From Gordonia phthalatica (lineage in GTDB: Bacteria; Actinomycetota; Actinomycetes; Mycobacteriales; Mycobacteriaceae), in the NCBI RefSeq assembly GCF_001305675.1, contig NZ_CP011853.1, positions 1,116,001 through 1,180,000 on the forward strand: a DNA stretch of 64,000 nt. The letters are read 5' to 3'. The stretch's first letter is position 1; every line of letters starts with the position of its first letter. The position numbers and the translations under genes were made by a program. The notes beneath the pieces are model-generated. The model was not told the origin of the DNA, made no database searches, and saw only the letters and a list, made by a program, of their open reading frames with translations. Shown here one piece after another: positions 63,396-64,000 of the stretch.

Positions 63396-64000
63396 GTGGA
63401 GAAACGCACCATTCTGATCACTGTCAGCGGCTCGGACCGGCCCGGCGTCACGTCGTCGCTGATGGGCGCGCTCGCCGCAGCGGGAGTCGACCTTCTCGAT
63501 GTCGAGCAGGTCGTCATTCACAATCACCTGACGCTCGGTGTGCTGGTCTCGACCACCGGCTCGGCCGCCGCCGTCCTCGATGCCGTCGACATGCCGATGC
63601 GGGCGCGCGGCATGTCCGTCGAGCTCGTCGTCGATGCGGTCGGCAACGGACGCACCGTCTCGTCGCACGCCATCGTCATCCTCGGCTCGCCGATCTCCGC
63701 GGAGTCGTTCCAGGCGGTCGCCGCAGAGGTGGCGGGCTGCGGCGGGAACATTGACACCATCCGCGGAGTGGCCGACTATCCGCTGACCGGTCTGGAACTG
63801 ATGGTGACCGTCGACGACACCGCGACCGCCGACACCGCGCTGCGCGCGGGACTGGTCACCGTGGCATCACGGTTCCCGATCGACATCGCGGTCGACCGCG
63901 GCGGACTCGGTCGACGCGCCAAGCGCGCCATCGTCTTCGATGTGGACTCCACCCTCATCCAGGGCGAGGTCATCGAGATGCTCGCAGCGAAGGCCGGTCG
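63396..64000 (+). CDS. serB2: Phosphoserine phosphatase SerB2, N-terminal part, runs off the window
   Basis: 201 codons are present and the gene continues beyond 64000. Two N-terminal ACT domains (about 1-160) include LITVSGSDRPGVTSSLMGALAAAGVDLLDVEQVV and ILGSPISAESFQAVAAEVAGCGGNI. The HAD catalytic motif follows as FDVDSTLIQGEVIEMLAAKAG with the nucleophile D182 and D184. The enzyme removes phosphate from phosphoserine in the last step of serine synthesis. GTG 63396 follows CAAG. The ACT-HAD fusion and place after ctaD match Rv3042c (serB2). Confidence 0.93.
   Translation, partial: MEKRTILITVSGSDRPGVTSSLMGALAAAGVDLLDVEQVVIHNHLTLGVLVSTTGSAAAVLDAVDMPMRARGMSVELVVDAVGNGRTVSSHAIVILGSPISAESFQAVAAEVAGCGGNIDTIRGVADYPLTGLELMVTVDDTATADTALRAGLVTVASRFPIDIAVDRGGLGRRAKRAIVFDVDSTLIQGEVIEMLAAKAG

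Overview
This 64 kb window is chromosomal DNA from a high-GC actinobacterium of the mycolate group (Mycobacteriales). A Gordonia-like organism fits best, but the genus is an inference. The support is mycothiol conjugate amidase (mca), a short-chain Z-isoprenyl diphosphate synthase, a DesA2-type desaturase, PIN-PhoH (PhoH2), an MmpL exporter, EccB/EccE of type VII secretion, NrdHIE/NrdF, and gene order shared with Mycobacterium tuberculosis.

Layout. 1-6.7 kb: a phosphotransferase fragment, an MmpL exporter with its TetR regulator, a Bax-inhibitor-1 protein, a small secreted protein, and a DHA2 MFS exporter whose start codon overlaps the stop of a 38-codon Cys-rich mini-gene. 6.8-34.2 kb: a block collinear with M. 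tuberculosis Rv1074c-Rv1095 (fadA3, cbs, metB, greA, DUF4307, mca, YyaL, hemolysin III, Z-prenyl synthase, coaA, glyA, desA2, phoH2). It is interrupted by accessory genes: an AbiEi/DUF559 protein, a beta-propeller membrane protein split by an in-frame TAG, and a lower-GC WXG-like/DUF3558/XRE cassette. It is also interrupted by a type I DAHP synthase that has its own aromatic leader peptide, and by a PepSY membrane protein. 34.2-40.6 kb: a spacer with a methyltransferase, an L,D-transpeptidase, a PIG-L deacetylase, a quinone-type oxidoreductase and a divergent eccE/eccB pair with no other ESX genes. 40.6-64 kb: a second block resembling Rv3053c-Rv3042c (TetR, nrdHIE, nrdF, fecB, ctaD, serB2). 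Genes inserted here are 3-hydroxybutyrate-type dehydrogenase/LysR, a CPBP protease, a GntR/membrane-protein operon, a diiron oxygenase/DUF4873 pair, a SNF2 helicase/SWIM pair, and AraC and LysR regulators.

How the genes work together. cbs-metB handle transsulfuration. NrdHIE with NrdF make deoxyribonucleotides, under a promoter that carries two phased NrdR boxes and a cluster of DnaA-box-like 9-mers. glyA and serB serve serine and one-carbon metabolism, coaA starts CoA synthesis, and ctaD is the cytochrome aa3 oxidase core. Several regulator/target pairs have visible operator-like inverted repeats (TetR-MmpL, GntR-membrane protein, XRE).

Non-coding architecture. Most convergent gene junctions with more than a few bases of spacer carry a long, nearly perfect hairpin with 14-30 bp arms and a different sequence each time. 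These are probably bidirectional terminators. I saw no tRNA, rRNA, CRISPR array, insertion sequence or prophage in the window.
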